Assembly (NCBI RefSeq): GCF_001039355.2
Contig: NW_019773970.1
Location: forward strand, 317,965 to 381,964
Direction of reading: 5' to 3'
Source of the DNA: Lingula anatina
Lineage: Eukaryota; Brachiopoda; Lingulata; Lingulida; Lingulidae
DNA: 64,000 bases
Part shown: in pieces, positions 1-14,600 of the stretch
How positions within the stretch are numbered: position 1 is the first letter of the stretch
Layout of the letters: each line of letters begins with the position of its first letter
Made by a program: the position numbers and the translations under genes
The notes under the pieces: generated by a model
Database searches by the model: none
Told to the model about the DNA's origin: nothing
The model's input: the letters and a program-made list of their open reading frames with translations, nothing else

Positions 1-1550
1 AAATTAACTTCCCTGACAACAGAGCTGACAAGTATGCTCTACATCTAGTGAAGCTATCCCTTGCTTGCCCCAGGCTTTCTACTTCCTCTATGATCTAGGC
101 TCTAAGTCTAGCCTAATAGCAATTACATTTAGTACCTTATCCTTGCAATTTCACCATAAGCCTACAGAAAATGCCAACATTAAAGCAACATGCTGAAAAT
201 AAAAATGCATTATTCTAGTGACAGTGAACTACTAGTATTTCTGAAACATAAAGAAAGTGAAATTAACTATATTTGGTTAAATTCAAACGTGAGTAAGGTC
301 AGAAAGAAAAAGATTAGCAAGAAGCAATTAATCAACCTCTATATCTACAGTGGAAAAATCTATATCTAAAAATGTTTTAAATAGTTTTTTTAGAACAGAT
401 AATGAGAAAGCTACTGATATGTAATTGAATGCCTCCATAAGGTACCAATTAAAATAACTGAAAGGTTAACAATAATATTATGGTACACCATGCCAATCTA
501 TTTTCTGCTCCATGCCTCTCGTCTGTCTGCTTTAATTCGGTTTAGGTGAAAACACTTCCATGGAATGTCTTGAAAGTGTAAATCACTTGTGCAAATTATT
601 TCCACCATGGAAGAATGGTACTATTTTAAAAGATCTTCAGTATGGTGGATGTTTCACTTGAAAACCATCCTCTGGATCTTGATATCACAGAATTTAAATG
701 ACAAACTCAAGAAAATTTGATCTGACATTCAATCCCAAAAAATCTGAATTAATAGCATTTCATTCACTTGAAAGTTTCAAATTCCCCAAACTATGTCTTT
801 CAAACTGTTTACACAACAGGTTTTGGCAATCAAAAGTGTGTTAAATGATATATGTCTGAGGTCCTGGAGCAGAGAGTACGTAATTCTATATATAACAAGA
901 AAGAAAATGCCCAGTAAACTATGATAGCCCACAAAAAGCCGCCTTGACTCAGTGTTTTAAACAATAACAAAAGTTACATAAAAAAGGTTGCCAGAAAAAC
1001 CAATTACTTAACAAGTGTTTTAAATGTATGAGGCCAGGGTGACAACCATGAATTCCCCCCCCCCCTCCCCTGCACAGCTACCCTCTACTCCACTTTCAAC
1101 TGTTTTGTGCAGAGCACAGAAAACAGAAAGATCACACTGTGCCTCAGACAATTCAATGTTAAGCAGCACTAACATAGAAGCATAGAGGAATGATAGTTCT
1201 AGTCATACCAGAAGCCCACAGCTACAACTATTCTATATAAACCCTAGCCTTCATTTTAAAAGCAACCCTACGAAAAGCAGTCTATAATGTGCCCTTACTT
1301 TCAGTAAGCAAATCAAAAAAACAAAGAAAAAAAGTCAAAAATCACATTTATAAAGACTGGACAAAACATTAAATCACTAACAATATGGAAATTAAAACTC
1401 AGAAACAGACTTATATTAATTTTTTATAACAATGGAAAACAGTTCTTAATAGACAACAAACATATAAGAGGGAAAATATCAAGCTCCTATATTAATTCTA
1501 CACATATCAATATTGATTTTAAAGTGTAAGTCGCTACATAGGTTCCCAAC

Positions 1551-4500
1551 CTATTGAGACGTTCTCGTCTTTCACGTCTTCTTCTCTCAAAGTCATCCTC
1601 CACATCGTTACTTTCAGGTGAGCTGAGGGTAGAGAGCAAGCATTTACAGGTTAAAACACAGGCTACAAGTACAGCATTAAACAAAGGTAATAATCACAAA
1701 AACAGGGAGATAAAGCTCCACATTTTCACTTCAGAATAACCTTATATCGCCCATTTTTTTTTACCCGAACAATTATGGTAGGCACTTAATGAAAATTTGG
1801 TAAAAAGAAAAATTATTTTGATTCAACCAAAAAGATTATCAGGAGCTGGCAAAACCAAATCTGCCAGTGAGAACCCAAATTCTGAAATGAGAAACAATAA
1901 AGCAACTATTTGGCTACTAACATATATAGCAACACAGTAGTGTTTTTTTAATTAGCCATCACAAAACAGGTACTGGAGAAAACATACAAATAGCAGCTGG
2001 AAGTTTTTTTACTGTAAAGTTTTTGAATGATAAATTTAAGAAAAAACAATAATGCACAAACTTCCTTAATCATGAAATTACGAGGCATGTTGACATCCAT
2101 ATAGTATCTACACCAGTATATGAGCTGATTGTCATTCCAAGATTTTCATTTTTTGTTTCATTAAATTTGTACTTAAAGAAATCTGTTTCCATGTTCCATT
2201 CACTGTGAGACACAAGAAAAAATTTTTTTTTCAAATTCTCTCTAGCGGTATACCTAAAAGAAAAAGTCCAAACATTTGCAAACTGTCTCAGTTTTCTTTG
2301 AACTGATCTTATGAACCCTTCATATGACAGGCACCCATTTTATGGGTCCATTTGTGAAGTGTTATCTTTTCTGCACATAAAAGTTTAAGGCAGTCTCAAT
2401 GGACTATTGCTAAACCTCATTTTCTGTTTATCATAAGATAAAGCACCGAGTGCAAATGGAATGTCAGGGATGCTGAAAGAGCACAGGGTTAATTTTACAA
2501 TTTTTATTTGTTTTATGTTGTTAAATTAGCTGTCCATATTGATGCCGGAACTGCAAAAGGAAACCATCTTATTATATGACAAAGATGCAGTGACACATAA
2601 AAACACAATATCTATGACTTGCAAACATACACATAACCTCTGTGTTTATGTATCTCAGATGTTAGCAAATACAATGACACTTTGAACAAAGGCAAACATT
2701 AAACCTCTTAAACCAAAGAACAAATTTACATTCTCAAGATCTCAAAGGTGGTCGGTCAATAAATTTCTAAGAGATCGGAAGACCAAATGCAATAAATCAA
2801 ACATACATTAACTCCCCGCTTCATATTAGTCAGGTAAACAGTGATGGGTCACAGGGTCAAAAACTTTCCACACACCTGAGCATAGCAAGGTATTTTAATG
2901 GCTCAACAGTTGCAATAAAAAAATAAAAAGATAAATTTATGCTAAACAAGGCCAGTACTTTCAAATGTTTATAACATACAACTTTCTTGAAAGCCTGAAT
3001 TTTCAATACTGCTTCATGATAACATCTGATGCATTGAAGAATTGAATAAAAGTGTATGCAACAAACATTTGAGAACTATCCTGTGTCAAAACCTTTATGC
3101 ATGTGTAATAAATAAAACTTGCAGAAATGTTTAACCATACAAAAGACAAGGCAAATAAGTCACAAAACACACGGTGAAACACTTCAATTTCAGAATATAC
3201 CTACATTTTGGCATTTCTTGCCTCCCTTTCTCTTCTCCTTCTTGCTAATCGTTCAGAGAAATCTTCCTCCATAGCGCCGTTCGTTGTGGGTGCCTCTTGA
3301 GCACTGACATGCAAGAAATAACAGCAACCTCACAGCAATCACATGCATATAACCACACCATGCAGAGGGAACATTTTCAGGCCAATACAGTGAAAGTGAA
3401 TGTTTTTAGTCTTTTATCCTTGTTTGATTATTATGGATGTCAAGGAATTATAAGATATACCAATCACAACTAAGGAATGATACTTTATATGAATTCCTTG
3501 CAATGATTCTAAAACTCAAACTTTTTGTAACTGCATTAATATTGTGAAGATGACACCAAATAAAATGCTTGAATGATAATTGATTTTCCAAAAGAATTCT
3601 CTATTATACAATATCTTAATTAGTTTGTGTGTTAAATGATATCAAACATTAACTGATTATCTCTGATAACCAGAGGCTATTTCTTGATTTGCAGATCAGA
3701 AACAATTTTCCACTGCTCAGCCTATCTGCTCCTGACAACAGAATCTGACAACTGATGTAAAACAGGTCTATTTTCTTTGAACAACACAAATACAGCCATG
3801 CCTTTCTTTTCTATTGGTAATGTTACTCCATCAATTAAACCAATTAACTAAAACAAGGTGAAAAGATCTGTTCAGATGACTTGTTGAACTTATAATTAAA
3901 AGAATCTTTTGTTCATGACAGATGAGCCAAAAGGCTGTTTAAGTACATTTTAAATTTCAAGTAATTTAATGGTAGGGTGAGGCAGGACGGCGTATTTGCA
4001 TATGCTTTCTTGATAAATAATTGTGTGTTATATCCAATACCAATATATGCCAGGACTAAACAAATATTAAAGTAGTGTTTATAATAAAAGCACAAGTCAC
4101 CACAACATGACGCAATTTGGCTGGTTTGCAGTGACGAAAGAATGCAAAACTTTTTGTTGTTTTTCAAAATATACCAAGAATGATGTCATACTTTTTGCTT
4201 GCTTAGGGGTTATGTAGAATTTAGTGCTATATTTTCATGATGACAATTAAAAAACATACATTTACACCAAAACATTATACCCCAAAAAACTGAAATTTTT
4301 CGGTTAAAATGTTGCATAAATTTAACAAAAACATTTATGGAGTGGTCTCCAGAAAAACAAATAAACTATACTTAGGCCCAATCAAGAATTAATACAGTAA
4401 AAGATGACAATAATTTATATTAGTAGAATTTCAACAAATGTACTGGCCCTGTAACTCGAAAGCATCGCACATTGCGACCAAGCGCAAGCGCCTCGATTCC

Positions 4501-4841
4501 ATAACTCGCCCATACTTGTCCCATATAATACATTGTAGCCTCTATGTGATATCGCTATTCACAATACGTGATGCTTTCGAGTTACGGAGCCCTGATCAAA
4601 TTGTAATCAAATGTGACCATGCACCAAACAAAAAAGTGATAAAACAAACTTGTGGTAAGACAAAATTCCTCACATGTGACATAAAAAAACATGCATCAAG
4701 AAGTATGCACCAAAGGGCTCTCCAAGTATTACCAGTACTTACTCTCTTTCGGCCCTTGCCCTCCTGCGGGCTTCACGACGCGCTTCTAAATCACTCATGT
4801 TGGTACTGTGTGTGCTATGGGTGCCCTAAACTAGACGAAAG
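1551..4841 (-). CDS. Caldesmon/LSP1-like protein, N-terminal exons (3' end outside window)
   Basis: Three exons join in a constant phase: 4743-4841 (ATG at 4796-4798), 3205-3303 and 1551-1622. The product starts MSDLEARREARRRARAER and continues into two more stretches dominated by Arg and Glu, with cores FSERLARRR and DDFERRRRERRERL. Each exon therefore carries one acidic-then-basic charged block. This layout and the RREARRRAR and ERLARR wording resemble the N terminus of vertebrate caldesmon and LSP1, which bind actin/tropomyosin; that name is an inference from motif style. The start ATG follows a good acceptor at 4842-4843, so the 5' UTR is spliced from further upstream. The last donor (AG then GTTGGG) is less certain than the others. 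The rest of the gene lies left of base 1. Other charged cytoskeletal proteins remain possible. Confidence 0.5.
4446..4594. repeat. Inverted repeat, MITE-like, flanked by GCCCTG
   Basis: The left arm at 4451-4474 (GTAACTCGAAAGCATC core) is matched in reverse complement at 4562-4585; 16 bases are perfect and about 21 of 24 match overall. GCCCTG occurs at 4446-4451 and 4589-4594. A short fold-back transposon is the simplest reading, though the duplication overlaps the arm by one base. Confidence 0.55.
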
Positions 4842-5142
4842 CTGCAAAGATAAAATGAATAAATGATAACTCAAATCAATCCTAAGCACATAAGCAGAAA
4901 TAATAACCTCATGATGCCATATGTTGCTTTCCCAGTCAAGCCAAGTATCTCAGCAGAATGTGATTGCAATTTCTAGCCATAAAAGACAATCTAGTCTTTA
5001 TGTTATCCCACAAACTGTTTCAGTTAGATTGACTTCTTATTATCCCCACACCTTTTGGTATAAAAGGCAGGGATTATTTTATCCCTTGAGTCAGTCTGTG
5101 TGTTTAGTAATTTCCTCCAAGACCATTAGCATTGCCATTAGG

Positions 5143-5310
5143 AAGTTGAAACTTGGGGTATTGATAGACCTATCATCAGGGATGTGCATGGGCACTTTGG
5201 AATTTTACAGTACCCGGGGATTGGCTTAAGAAGGCGAAACTTAGAAGATTAATAGACCTATCATCAGGGATGTGCATGGACACTTTGGAACTTTATTGCA
5301 CCGGGGGATG
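5143..5310. repeat. Imperfect tandem duplication, two copies of about 85 bp
   Basis: The phrase with core GACCTATCATCAGGGATGTG appears at about 5167-5186 and again about 85 bases later, with related flanks (GAAACTT upstream, CACTTTGGAA downstream). It is non-coding and lies in an intron. Confidence 0.7.
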
Positions 5311-7369
5311 GGCTATCCCTGGGGGGTGGTTAATTCTAAATTTTTTTCATCTTTACAAAGTGGAAAAGTGTGGGGATATGCAATTGCTACCAATTGACAC
5401 CATCTAGTTGTTCTATATTACAATCAATCATTCTGCAGAGATACTTATTGCTATCTTGGTACATCAAGCACAATTTAACAGGGAGCCTCCAGTGCCCCTC
5501 AGATGACCAGGAGTAGCATCCTATCCCGATGCCACAAAAAATGTGCTCCTGCAAAAGTAAAACGATTCAGTAAAGCTTACAGGTAAATTTCCATTACAGA
5601 AAAATGACCTTGTAATTAAAATCCACAGGTTTATTCTTTACTAAGAGACTTGCCTATCCACCTATGCTACTAAAAACTAAAGACATTAAAGCTTAACATT
5701 TATCAAAATACTCTTTTACTGGTTTAAAAATGGCAATGTATTTTATACATATGTATTCATCAATTTTCTAAAATTTCATTACAAACATTTTTTTTCTTTT
5801 AATGGCAAGCCATATCTTAATCTAAATGGCCATATCTTCATAGAATACAAGTGCTATCAGCACCTCTCCACTTTGTTAATTTAAGTGCTTCATTCTGTGG
5901 CATTCTCAGACAGAACCCATCTGCAAACCCAAAATATAAACCGAGTTACAAAATGTCAACATATACAGAGGTATTCTACCTGGATTTTTTGCACCTATGG
6001 TATTCTAATCTTATTCAACTTACTCAGAAGAATCATCAGATCACCAAGGATCCAACATGGAGACCCCATTGTGGTTTAGAATTTCAAACCCTGTGTTCAA
6101 CATAGATAATCCAGTGACAACAGTAAGACTATTTAAGGTATATATTTATTTTTTAAGTACAACTCTGAATGCACATTAAGCCAAAGTGTACAGACCTTTA
6201 AATGGATAGGTATCTGCTTTGAAAATGCATGCCATGATGGGACCACATTTTTGTATTTTGTATACACAGCCTACACATCAGAGTCCCAGTCTACAGGTAT
6301 TAACAAGAGCACATCTCAATGTGAATTTAATAAATTGAGTTCTATGGACATGACCTCCTTCACCTTTTACCTGCAGGAGACGAAGTAAAAGTTCAAAATC
6401 ACCAAGCTTATAAATCACAGCATACAGGGGATCTCTTCTGCTTTTGGTTCATTTTACAAAAAACAGAACCCTTACACAGTTATTATGGCTGACACCTGCA
6501 GGCATGAGAGAGAACTCCTTCAGATTTGCATTATCTTTATTCAGATGTCTTAACTTTTTCTTCTTTGACTGTCAACTGGAGTAGAACAGACATAAACTCT
6601 AAAAGACAACAATTGGTGCTTTTCCTTTTAAAATTGGAGGTTAGACTAAGAAGTTCATGACTTCATGCTTTAAGATTTTTTCAGTGTTAACATATGTTCA
6701 TAAAGGTTTGGGGATATGTTCATAGACTGAGTAGAAAAAGAACAAAAAGCATTGTTGGATCCTTAATTATTAAAAAAAATGAATTTTATTTTTCACTGTA
6801 TTGTATTTCTTTTCGTAAGACAGGCAACATATACTTCTAGTAAACAGAATGATAACATACCAAAATCATAACAACTGAATGACACATGAAATGGGCATAA
6901 AACCACACTTTTAAGGTTCACTTTTTCAAATATAACATTGCAAGAAAACTTACTAAATCCCTTTCAGCTTTCAAACTTACTTTGATTGTAACTTGGCTCA
7001 CCCAATAAAGGGGCACTTTTGTCACACATACTACAGCAAATCTTATTAAAGCACCACCAGGACTGTACAGACAGACATTACACTTAACTGTTATGCAACC
7101 TGTGGGCTTATGATTATTATTAGGTGGTTGGTTTAAGGTGGGCACAATTGTTGTTATACATAACAGCCCAACAAGGTCCTCCATTTACAGATTGATTTGA
7201 AATAAGAGGACTTAAAGTGAGTAATCCTAAACCAATGTGTCTGGGATGATGAATCCTGTGGATCTCTACTTCCACCCCATACACATGTAGACTTTGATGC
7301 TAATCTGTTACCAACATTTAGAAGCAGGCAAACATTCCTACTCCTGGTAGCTGCTGCTTCTGATACAGG

Positions 7370-7597
7370 AGAAAACTGGAATAATGTATTTTGTGGATGT
7401 CTTCCAGCTTTTGACTTTTAAGCCTGCACTTTGCAATCATTAACCCTTGTTTTAAGCAAACAAACATCCTGAAGTTGTTTCTTCAAGAAGAAAACATGGA
7501 ATGATGTATCTTTATGCAATTCTTCCACATTTGTGACCTTCCCTTTGCAACCATTAAATCCTGTTTGTAAAAAATAAACATCCCAGAGTTACTCTTT
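7370..7597. repeat. Imperfect tandem duplication, two copies of about 115-120 bp
   Basis: Two consecutive blocks share the order GAAAAC, GGAAT-ATGTAT, TTCCA, CTTTGCAA, CATTAA, CCTGTTT and AAACATCC at matching spacing. The copies have diverged considerably. Confidence 0.5.
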
Positions 7598-10500
7598 AAA
7601 GACCAGTGGAGGGGGGGGGGCAAAAGAAGGCGATAACTTACATCTTTTGACAATCAACATAACATCAGCAATCAACTCCACTTCTCAGCTACTTCACTTA
7701 GCAAAATATGTTTGAAAGCTTTTAGATACTACCTGGATGAAGAGGGAGCAGCTTGTAAATGAAACTGATAGAAGGTACAGAAGGTATATTTCCAAGCATT
7801 CAAACTGATAGCTTGCAATTGTACAAAGGAAACAAATTTGAGGATGATTACTTACAACTTAATAGAAACACCAGGACTCCAATTCAGTCTATAAACTTAA
7901 ATCACACCCTATGTGATGACCTTGTATTTAAAACTCCATATAAGGTTATATAAACAAAGTGATAGGTCTACAAAAACTACAAAACAAACAGATGGCAATA
8001 AGTGGGCATGGGATTATAATAATACTCCTCACCTCGAAAAAATTCAAGCAAGCAATGACCCCACAAACTTGAGGCTATGGCAAAGTAATCTGTTCCCAGG
8101 CTGTTTGCATCAATGCAGAAGGTGCACCTATCCTATGCACAGGGCTGTAACTCAATCCTTTCACCAAAGTAAAGAGCTAGCACCTTAGATTAATCCACAG
8201 TGCCAAAATTAGATCAAGCTTCTGCCTGACCAAGGTGAGCAGATACACATCATGTTACTCCCAGGTTCAGTTCACATATATACTCAGATAAGAGGCAATC
8301 TTATTGTGTTCCTTTTAAACCTTGGTCCTCATTGCAATCAAACAGTAACTAGCTCAGCAATAATACAACCGATCTTATTTTGTCTGCACCTAAAAACTGA
8401 ATATTCCCTGAATCCTACCATGTAGAACTGATATAACCACAATCAGAAGAAAATGTTGTAAAATCAGATTCAGCACATCAGAATGCATCCGAATATACCT
8501 GCAAGATTTGGTAATTGCATACTGCCCTCATTTTTTAGTCTGACATTCGCTTGCCTGACTTGATTTTCATACCTAATTGATAGCTGAGGATGATAGTTAT
8601 ATGAGCAAAATAGATCAGTTTAAAACATACCATGAACAGTATTTACTTAAAGAACATGGTATCACATGTATATAGCTTCCCCAAAAATGCAAAATCATTT
8701 TTCCTTATCTTAAGTCATCGTTTATTGATTAAAATGAGATTGGCCTCTTCCTGCTCTATTTTGTTTAAAGAACAGGTCAAATTCCTGTGTATTTTCCTTT
8801 TATCAAATTTCAAGGGTTATCACTAACTATGCAGCATATTTATTTGTTGAGGCCAAGTCAGAAATCAAATGCTATTGTATGTTTTAGGACTGCAGGTTCC
8901 AAAGCAAATATTACTGGGTGCATTGAGAGTGCAGTGTGCCCATTTGACCAGAAAACAAGGCTTGGTGTACCGAGTCTCACTTTTAGATATATTAGTTTCA
9001 CATGAAGCTTTTTTTATTTTTTTCAATAAAATTATTTCACCTCAACCTGAAAGCCTTATTAACCAATTGCTAATTTTCATCTTCGGAAATCAGAAAATAA
9101 TACCCTTCATCAACATGCAATTACCAAAATGATCACAAACATGAATACCAAACAACTACAAATAATTCCACTAAATGGGGGTTTGGTTACCTGTAACAAA
9201 ACTTCAATGGAGTTGGCATGTTGTAAACTTAAGTCAACTAATTTCATTTACACTGGAATCCAGTTGAACAATGACTAATAGACAAACTATTCCAACTGGA
9301 CATTACGTTTCACAGGTGCACTTAATGGGAAACGGCCTGTGGGTGCCCATACCTTGGACATAGGGAGAGGAACAATCATACTGGACTTACTACAGATCAA
9401 ACTATGAAATGAAGTACAGATGACTTAACTTACTATTCCAGAAATCCTATGAGAGAAATCAGGGATGGATTACACAATCTTGCTGAGCTGATAAGTGATA
9501 TGCTTGAATTTTTGTTGGAATTGGAACAAATAAAAAGATGAAATTTATAAATTTATCTTATTTTAACAGCATTTATAAGATAACCTAAAAATAAACTGAC
9601 ATTAAATCCTATGGAGTCCAATTCTTTTTCAAGTGCCTTTGGTTTGACGAACCTATTGCTAAAGGGGCTGGGCTCTATTGTCACAACTGCTTAGGTAACT
9701 TTGCATGAGTGAATGGTGAGGGATAAGTCTACAGATATGATGTTGTATACGAACTTGAAGATTTCACTTGAAATATAGTGCAAGAGCTTTCACCCTTTCC
9801 TAGTCTGGATTTATCATTTTCAAAAGGTGCCTATAGATGTGTCACTTGTGAATGCATATTGCACATGTGGGATGCGAGGGAGGGGAAGGGTTGGAAATTA
9901 ACATTGGGCAATATTCTTAAATACCAATCAACGTATAGAATCAAATAAAAGGCATCTTTTTCTTCATCAAAGCATCCTTATTTTTCTCTGGATGATTTTA
10001 AAATACATTTCAGCTTATTTTGCAGATTATCTTATGGAAGTATATTTATAACCTAAGAAGCATGTCAACCCAGGAAGTGGCATCTCTAGGTATAAGCTGC
10101 TATTACCTGCACATTTCCTGACAGGTATCTTTGTGTGTGTGTGTGTGTGTGGGGGGGGGGGGGTACCTAAGGCAAGGAGGACACACCTGTAGAACACGTA
10201 AGTGAAAGCATAGGGGTGTACCATGCAATCCTAGGTATGGATGTTTCTCATGCATAGAAGCACCCATGTCTAAATCATATAGGTGTTTCCCATTTCATCC
10301 ATCATTAACTTGCAATAATTTGAAGTGCTCAATCACAACATATTCAATTTAAAATGTCAATTTAAAGAAGTGCCCCTCATCATCTTGTTCTAGATGACTT
10401 ACATCTGCCACTCTTTGCCTTACTGCCTTACTGAGAATACTATTTCATTTTGCCCAGATTGAACTCAAAATATGTTGTTGATGCCAAGAAATATTAAGGG

Positions 10501-11255
10501 TCAACTTAACAGACTTTCAGTTCACATTTTTCAACTACTTCAAAGTTTCTTTTAGTATTTGTGATGTTTTTTTTCTTTCAAAATGTCTGTACTATAAAAC
10601 CCAACTCCTCTTTTAGTTGCAACTGCATAGCTGTTTTCCAGTAAAGATGTCAAACAGACAGAGCACGATATTTTTCAAAGATTTAACTCACCTTAGAAAC
10701 TGTAAATGCTAGATAACATTTCAACAGGTCATTTTTGCTTTGGCTATAAAATTAATCATTTTGGAGACATTTAAATCTGCTTTAAATCAATGACAAATTG
10801 TAAGAAACACTGTATGAATATTCATATATTCTTTACCAAAAATAAGCTATCTTTGGCCACTGGCATATTTTCTTAAATCAAACAGCATTGTTCCCCCTCC
10901 TACATCCCAACCAAAAATTTCCATCTAAATGAAATTGTCAAGCTGTGTAGTACACATCACGGCCAAACTACTCGGGTGACATTTGTGATAAATAATTGGG
11001 TTGTCACTGCACTTCTTTGTCCAAAGATTCTCCTGACATCATATACCACTACTCATTATACTTTATAAACTTTGAAACTATTTGAAACTTCAGTACTCTG
11101 ACTGATGGAGGTACCGAAATTTAAACTGTCTTCATTTTTTATCTGAGTATCATAACCTGGTTAAGGAGTTTTTTTGCAAAATAGTTTAAATAGTTTTCAC
11201 ATATACTGATCTCAGATCTGATCTGTTCTCTCCCTTCCTGTAAGATCCCCCTCAC

Positions 11256-11423
11256 CAGGGGCGGATTTAGGGCATCTTCTGGGTCTTCCGGAAGACGGTC
11301 AGATTTTCAAGTTTACATTGACGGGTATCTAATTTTTTCTGTCAGAAGATGGTCAAAAATGGAGGACGGATCAACAAAGATAAATTGGAAGACTGTCAAA
11401 AAATAACTCTGGATCCGCCCCTG
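11256..11423. mobile_element. 168-bp non-autonomous DNA transposon, copy 1
   Basis: The element begins CAGGGGCGGAT and ends ATCCGCCCCTG, giving terminal inverted repeats of about 11 bases. CTCAC is duplicated at 11251-11255 and 11424-11428. A second copy of the same length is at 26826-26993. It has an internal inverted motif (GTCTTCCGGAAGAC) and encodes no transposase. The superfamily is unassigned: the termini look hAT-like but only 5 bp are duplicated. Confidence 0.8.
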
Positions 11424-13469
11424 CTCACCACCACCACACATCTTCATTCCCTCTTTCAACCATCTGGAATGTATTTTCCAGGCTTTTGTATACCCACTTT
11501 CAACAAATCTGATCTCATTTTCATCATCAAGTTGAATATGTTTAGTCTCTCCCTCAAAGCATAATAAGATAACACTTTATAAGAGACTGTGCTGTTTGAG
11601 TCTTACAAACTAGATCCACATCTTAGGCTTGAAGTCATGCATTTTTTAAACAATATGGGATATCTTATCATAAAAAGTAAAATCCATTAATAAGGTAAGA
11701 AGATCATGATTGATAGTGTTTTTTTTTCAATTTATAAAATATCTGGAAGAGATAGTACAGCCAAAAAGCCAAACTAGGTTGAATGTTTAACCTTAGAGAT
11801 TATGTAGGTGATATCAGTGGATTTCCTGAAAGCCTGTGAGAGGAAGAGGAACCACCAGTGGCTACATAATACTGTACTCAACATTTGGTCATCTCGCAAA
11901 CTGGCCATACTGAGAACCCCCTCCCCTTCTTACACATCTCAAATGGCAAAACCAAGGAGTCCTATACAACTCCTTGGGCAAACTAATTCTAAGACTAGAC
12001 TTCCTGATACCAATTTTATTTATATCCAAAGGATTAACTACATATCTCACAACTGGCCTTCTCAATCAAAAACTTCTTAATACACTCTATAATACCTCAG
12101 AATACACAACTGACACAAACATGAGTGAACATCACACCTGCTAGTCTATCTTAACGAGAGCCCAACAACTTACCTGGATTTTGTAGAGATATATTTTCTA
12201 CCTTAGTCTACTCCAAATAAAAGGAAACCTAGACGTGCCTGGAATATTTTTGGTTTGTAACACTATAACACATCTAAGGAAATCCAAAAACAGTCCATCT
12301 GGATTTCTTGGGATCTATATATGCAATATGAATCAATATGAACCAAACAGGTTCAAGAAAGTCCACATATAACCCCTGAAAATTGGCAGAATGAGGAAGT
12401 GAACAGTGTCAAAGGCTACTGGGCCACTTACTGTATTTTGTCCCAAAATAATAGAGGCATGCAAATTTCCAATTTCTCTTTTGCTCTATCAGTGCACTTA
12501 CTGCATTATATGCAGAGGGCTAAATTACAAGACGAAGACGTACAGTGTCTGTGTAAATCTTTAAAAAAAACTCAATGTAAACCCAATCTTCCTCTTTAAC
12601 AGACTTTTACACCAATGCCACTCTTAACTCAAGTGCATGCATGATTGAAAGCATCATCTGAAGCCATACAGATATCTAACAATATTTGATCCATTTTTCC
12701 TGAAAACTTACTGATACTGGAGTCAACTTCACAAGAAGCCAGATACTTCCTGTTCCTCTTCCACAGACAGTTTATCACCATTAAATAGCAATGATGGCAT
12801 ACCTACTGAACTTTTTCAGTAGACTTAATGAACTTCTGCATGCTAGGAGCCCATGTAACTAGTCTGATGACTAAAATTTGTTTTTTTTTATTCTGAAGGA
12901 ATAACAAATGCCAAACTGAACAGTTTTTGTTTATTTTAAAGGTGAATATCAAATCTATACTACTTGGGTGTCTTTTTTCCTTTCAGTTAATACTCCCTTG
13001 GTAGATTATCTCTTGAGCACATGCCATGACAAAATCATACAAATTCACAATCATTCTGCAGCTAACGGCTAAATGCAAGTCAAATACCCATGCTAAAATT
13101 TCACTTATGCATAGATATATAGAGAACACCAAACCAATTTCACTGATAGTGTTTAAAATAATGATATACTAAGACAAGGATAAGTCAATTACTGTAAAGG
13201 TACAGGGGGGAGGGAAGGGTAAGCCAGTTTACATTTCAGGTATATTCAACCATGCTCACTTCAATTGTACATAGACTGACAGGCAGCTATGCCACCCAAA
13301 CATGCCCAAGAGACCCCAACCCCTCCTCTCTAAATCCTACCTCAAATGTTAGACAAGCTGTTCATCTGTTGACATCGGAGTTAGAGTTAGTGCTACTACA
13401 CTTTATAGAATGAACATACCTTTATAGACCCACATATAAACTGCTTAAGTAACATGTCCTAAGTGCAAG

Positions 13470-13470
<1 letters not shown>

Positions 13471-13542
<72 letters not shown>
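13471..13542. repeat. (TA)n microsatellite
   Basis: About 36 uninterrupted TA units inside the first intron of the caldesmon-like gene. The open frame across it is an artefact of the repeat. Confidence 0.95.
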
Positions 13543-13543
<1 letters not shown>

Positions 13544-14497
13544 TTTTTGACTAATATGAACTAGCAAGGCACAGCTAGGACCTAGGTAAATGGAATGACC
13601 AAATTGCATATATTTTGTCATGTTATATGACATGTAGTATCAATATTAAATGCAAAGACAGTACAGTGCATAACGCTCAAGTCATATCTGAGGTATATAA
13701 TCATGTATACTTGCACATATAGTTACATATTACACAAAAGGAACATATGTACTGGTCAAGCAAAAAAAAAGTTATAGGTGGCATACAGTAAACTAAATAT
13801 TAATCATTTCTGGACACTTTATGAAACACAACATCAGTGGTGCATAATACAAAAACAAGCTGCATATTTTTATCAGATGAAATTTCTTGCCGCCTCATGT
13901 ACAAGATTAATTTACTCAGATGTTCAGACAAGTGCATCTGCATGAAGACAAGCACTTGTTTAACTCACTATTTCAAGAATAACTAGACTATGACCTCATC
14001 TGAAATATGCCAAGACATGTCTTTCTTTGTGCCCTCAATTTAGTCGTATGAATTTGGAGTCGATTCGGATCCTATACACATAATATTACGGCAAACACAG
14101 GTAAAGAAACGGACACACATTTTCTGGGCGGGGCTATTGTTGGGCCTCATACCATTCATTCGAAATGTAAACATTGACCGCATAGTAGGAATGTAAAACA
14201 ACGAAGCATAGCCAGATTTTAAAACATAGATTGGTCGTTGTAAAGAACGTCTAAGAGCTACTTTATGCACAAGTTTAAGGTATCTAATGCTTTCTTACAT
14301 AGCAAGCCCCAAGTTATTAAAAGCCCACGAACCGGCTATGAAGGCAGCCATATTGGGTAAGCCTTGAAGATCTCACTGCGCTTCTAACTTACGATAAGTT
14401 ACCAACTTAAAATCAAAATGCGATTTTCTCGAAATTGCACAGGACAATGCATTTACCCCTTATATTTGTACTTGCATTATACAGACACTATACTTAC

Positions 14498-14600
14498 TTC
14501 CAATGTGTAGAAATAGGCTCGATTTTCCCTTCCCAACAGAGTCAGAGGCGAAGTATCAAGCTCGGACGAGAGGTGGACCTTATTCTTAGTGACGTAACGC
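14498..14600 (-). other. Probable non-coding first exon of the caldesmon-like gene
   Basis: On the minus strand a strong donor (GTAAGTATAG) starts at 14497, just downstream of a GC-richer stretch with CCAAT and CRE-like boxes. The acceptor that precedes the start-codon exon of the caldesmon-like gene (4842-4843) needs such an upstream partner and no closer candidate was recognised. The 5' limit of this exon is a guess. It would give a first intron of about 9.7 kb. Confidence 0.4.

Larger units (their letters stand above)
4842..14497 (-). other. Long first intron of the caldesmon-like gene
   Basis: No convincing coding exon was found in this 9.7 kb. It holds an inverted repeat (4446-4594), an imperfect tandem duplication (about 5143-5310), a second imperfect duplication (about 7370-7597), one copy of a 168-bp transposon (11256-11423) and a long TA microsatellite (13471-13542). 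The short open frames here match neither splice signals nor a known family. Confidence 0.4.

Noticed and set aside
4438-4866. 142-residue plus-strand open frame
   Set aside because: It spans an inverted repeat and the antisense of a caldesmon-like exon; there is no family match.
13445-13633. Open frame with a long Tyr-Ile repeat
   Set aside because: It is the translation of a TA microsatellite.
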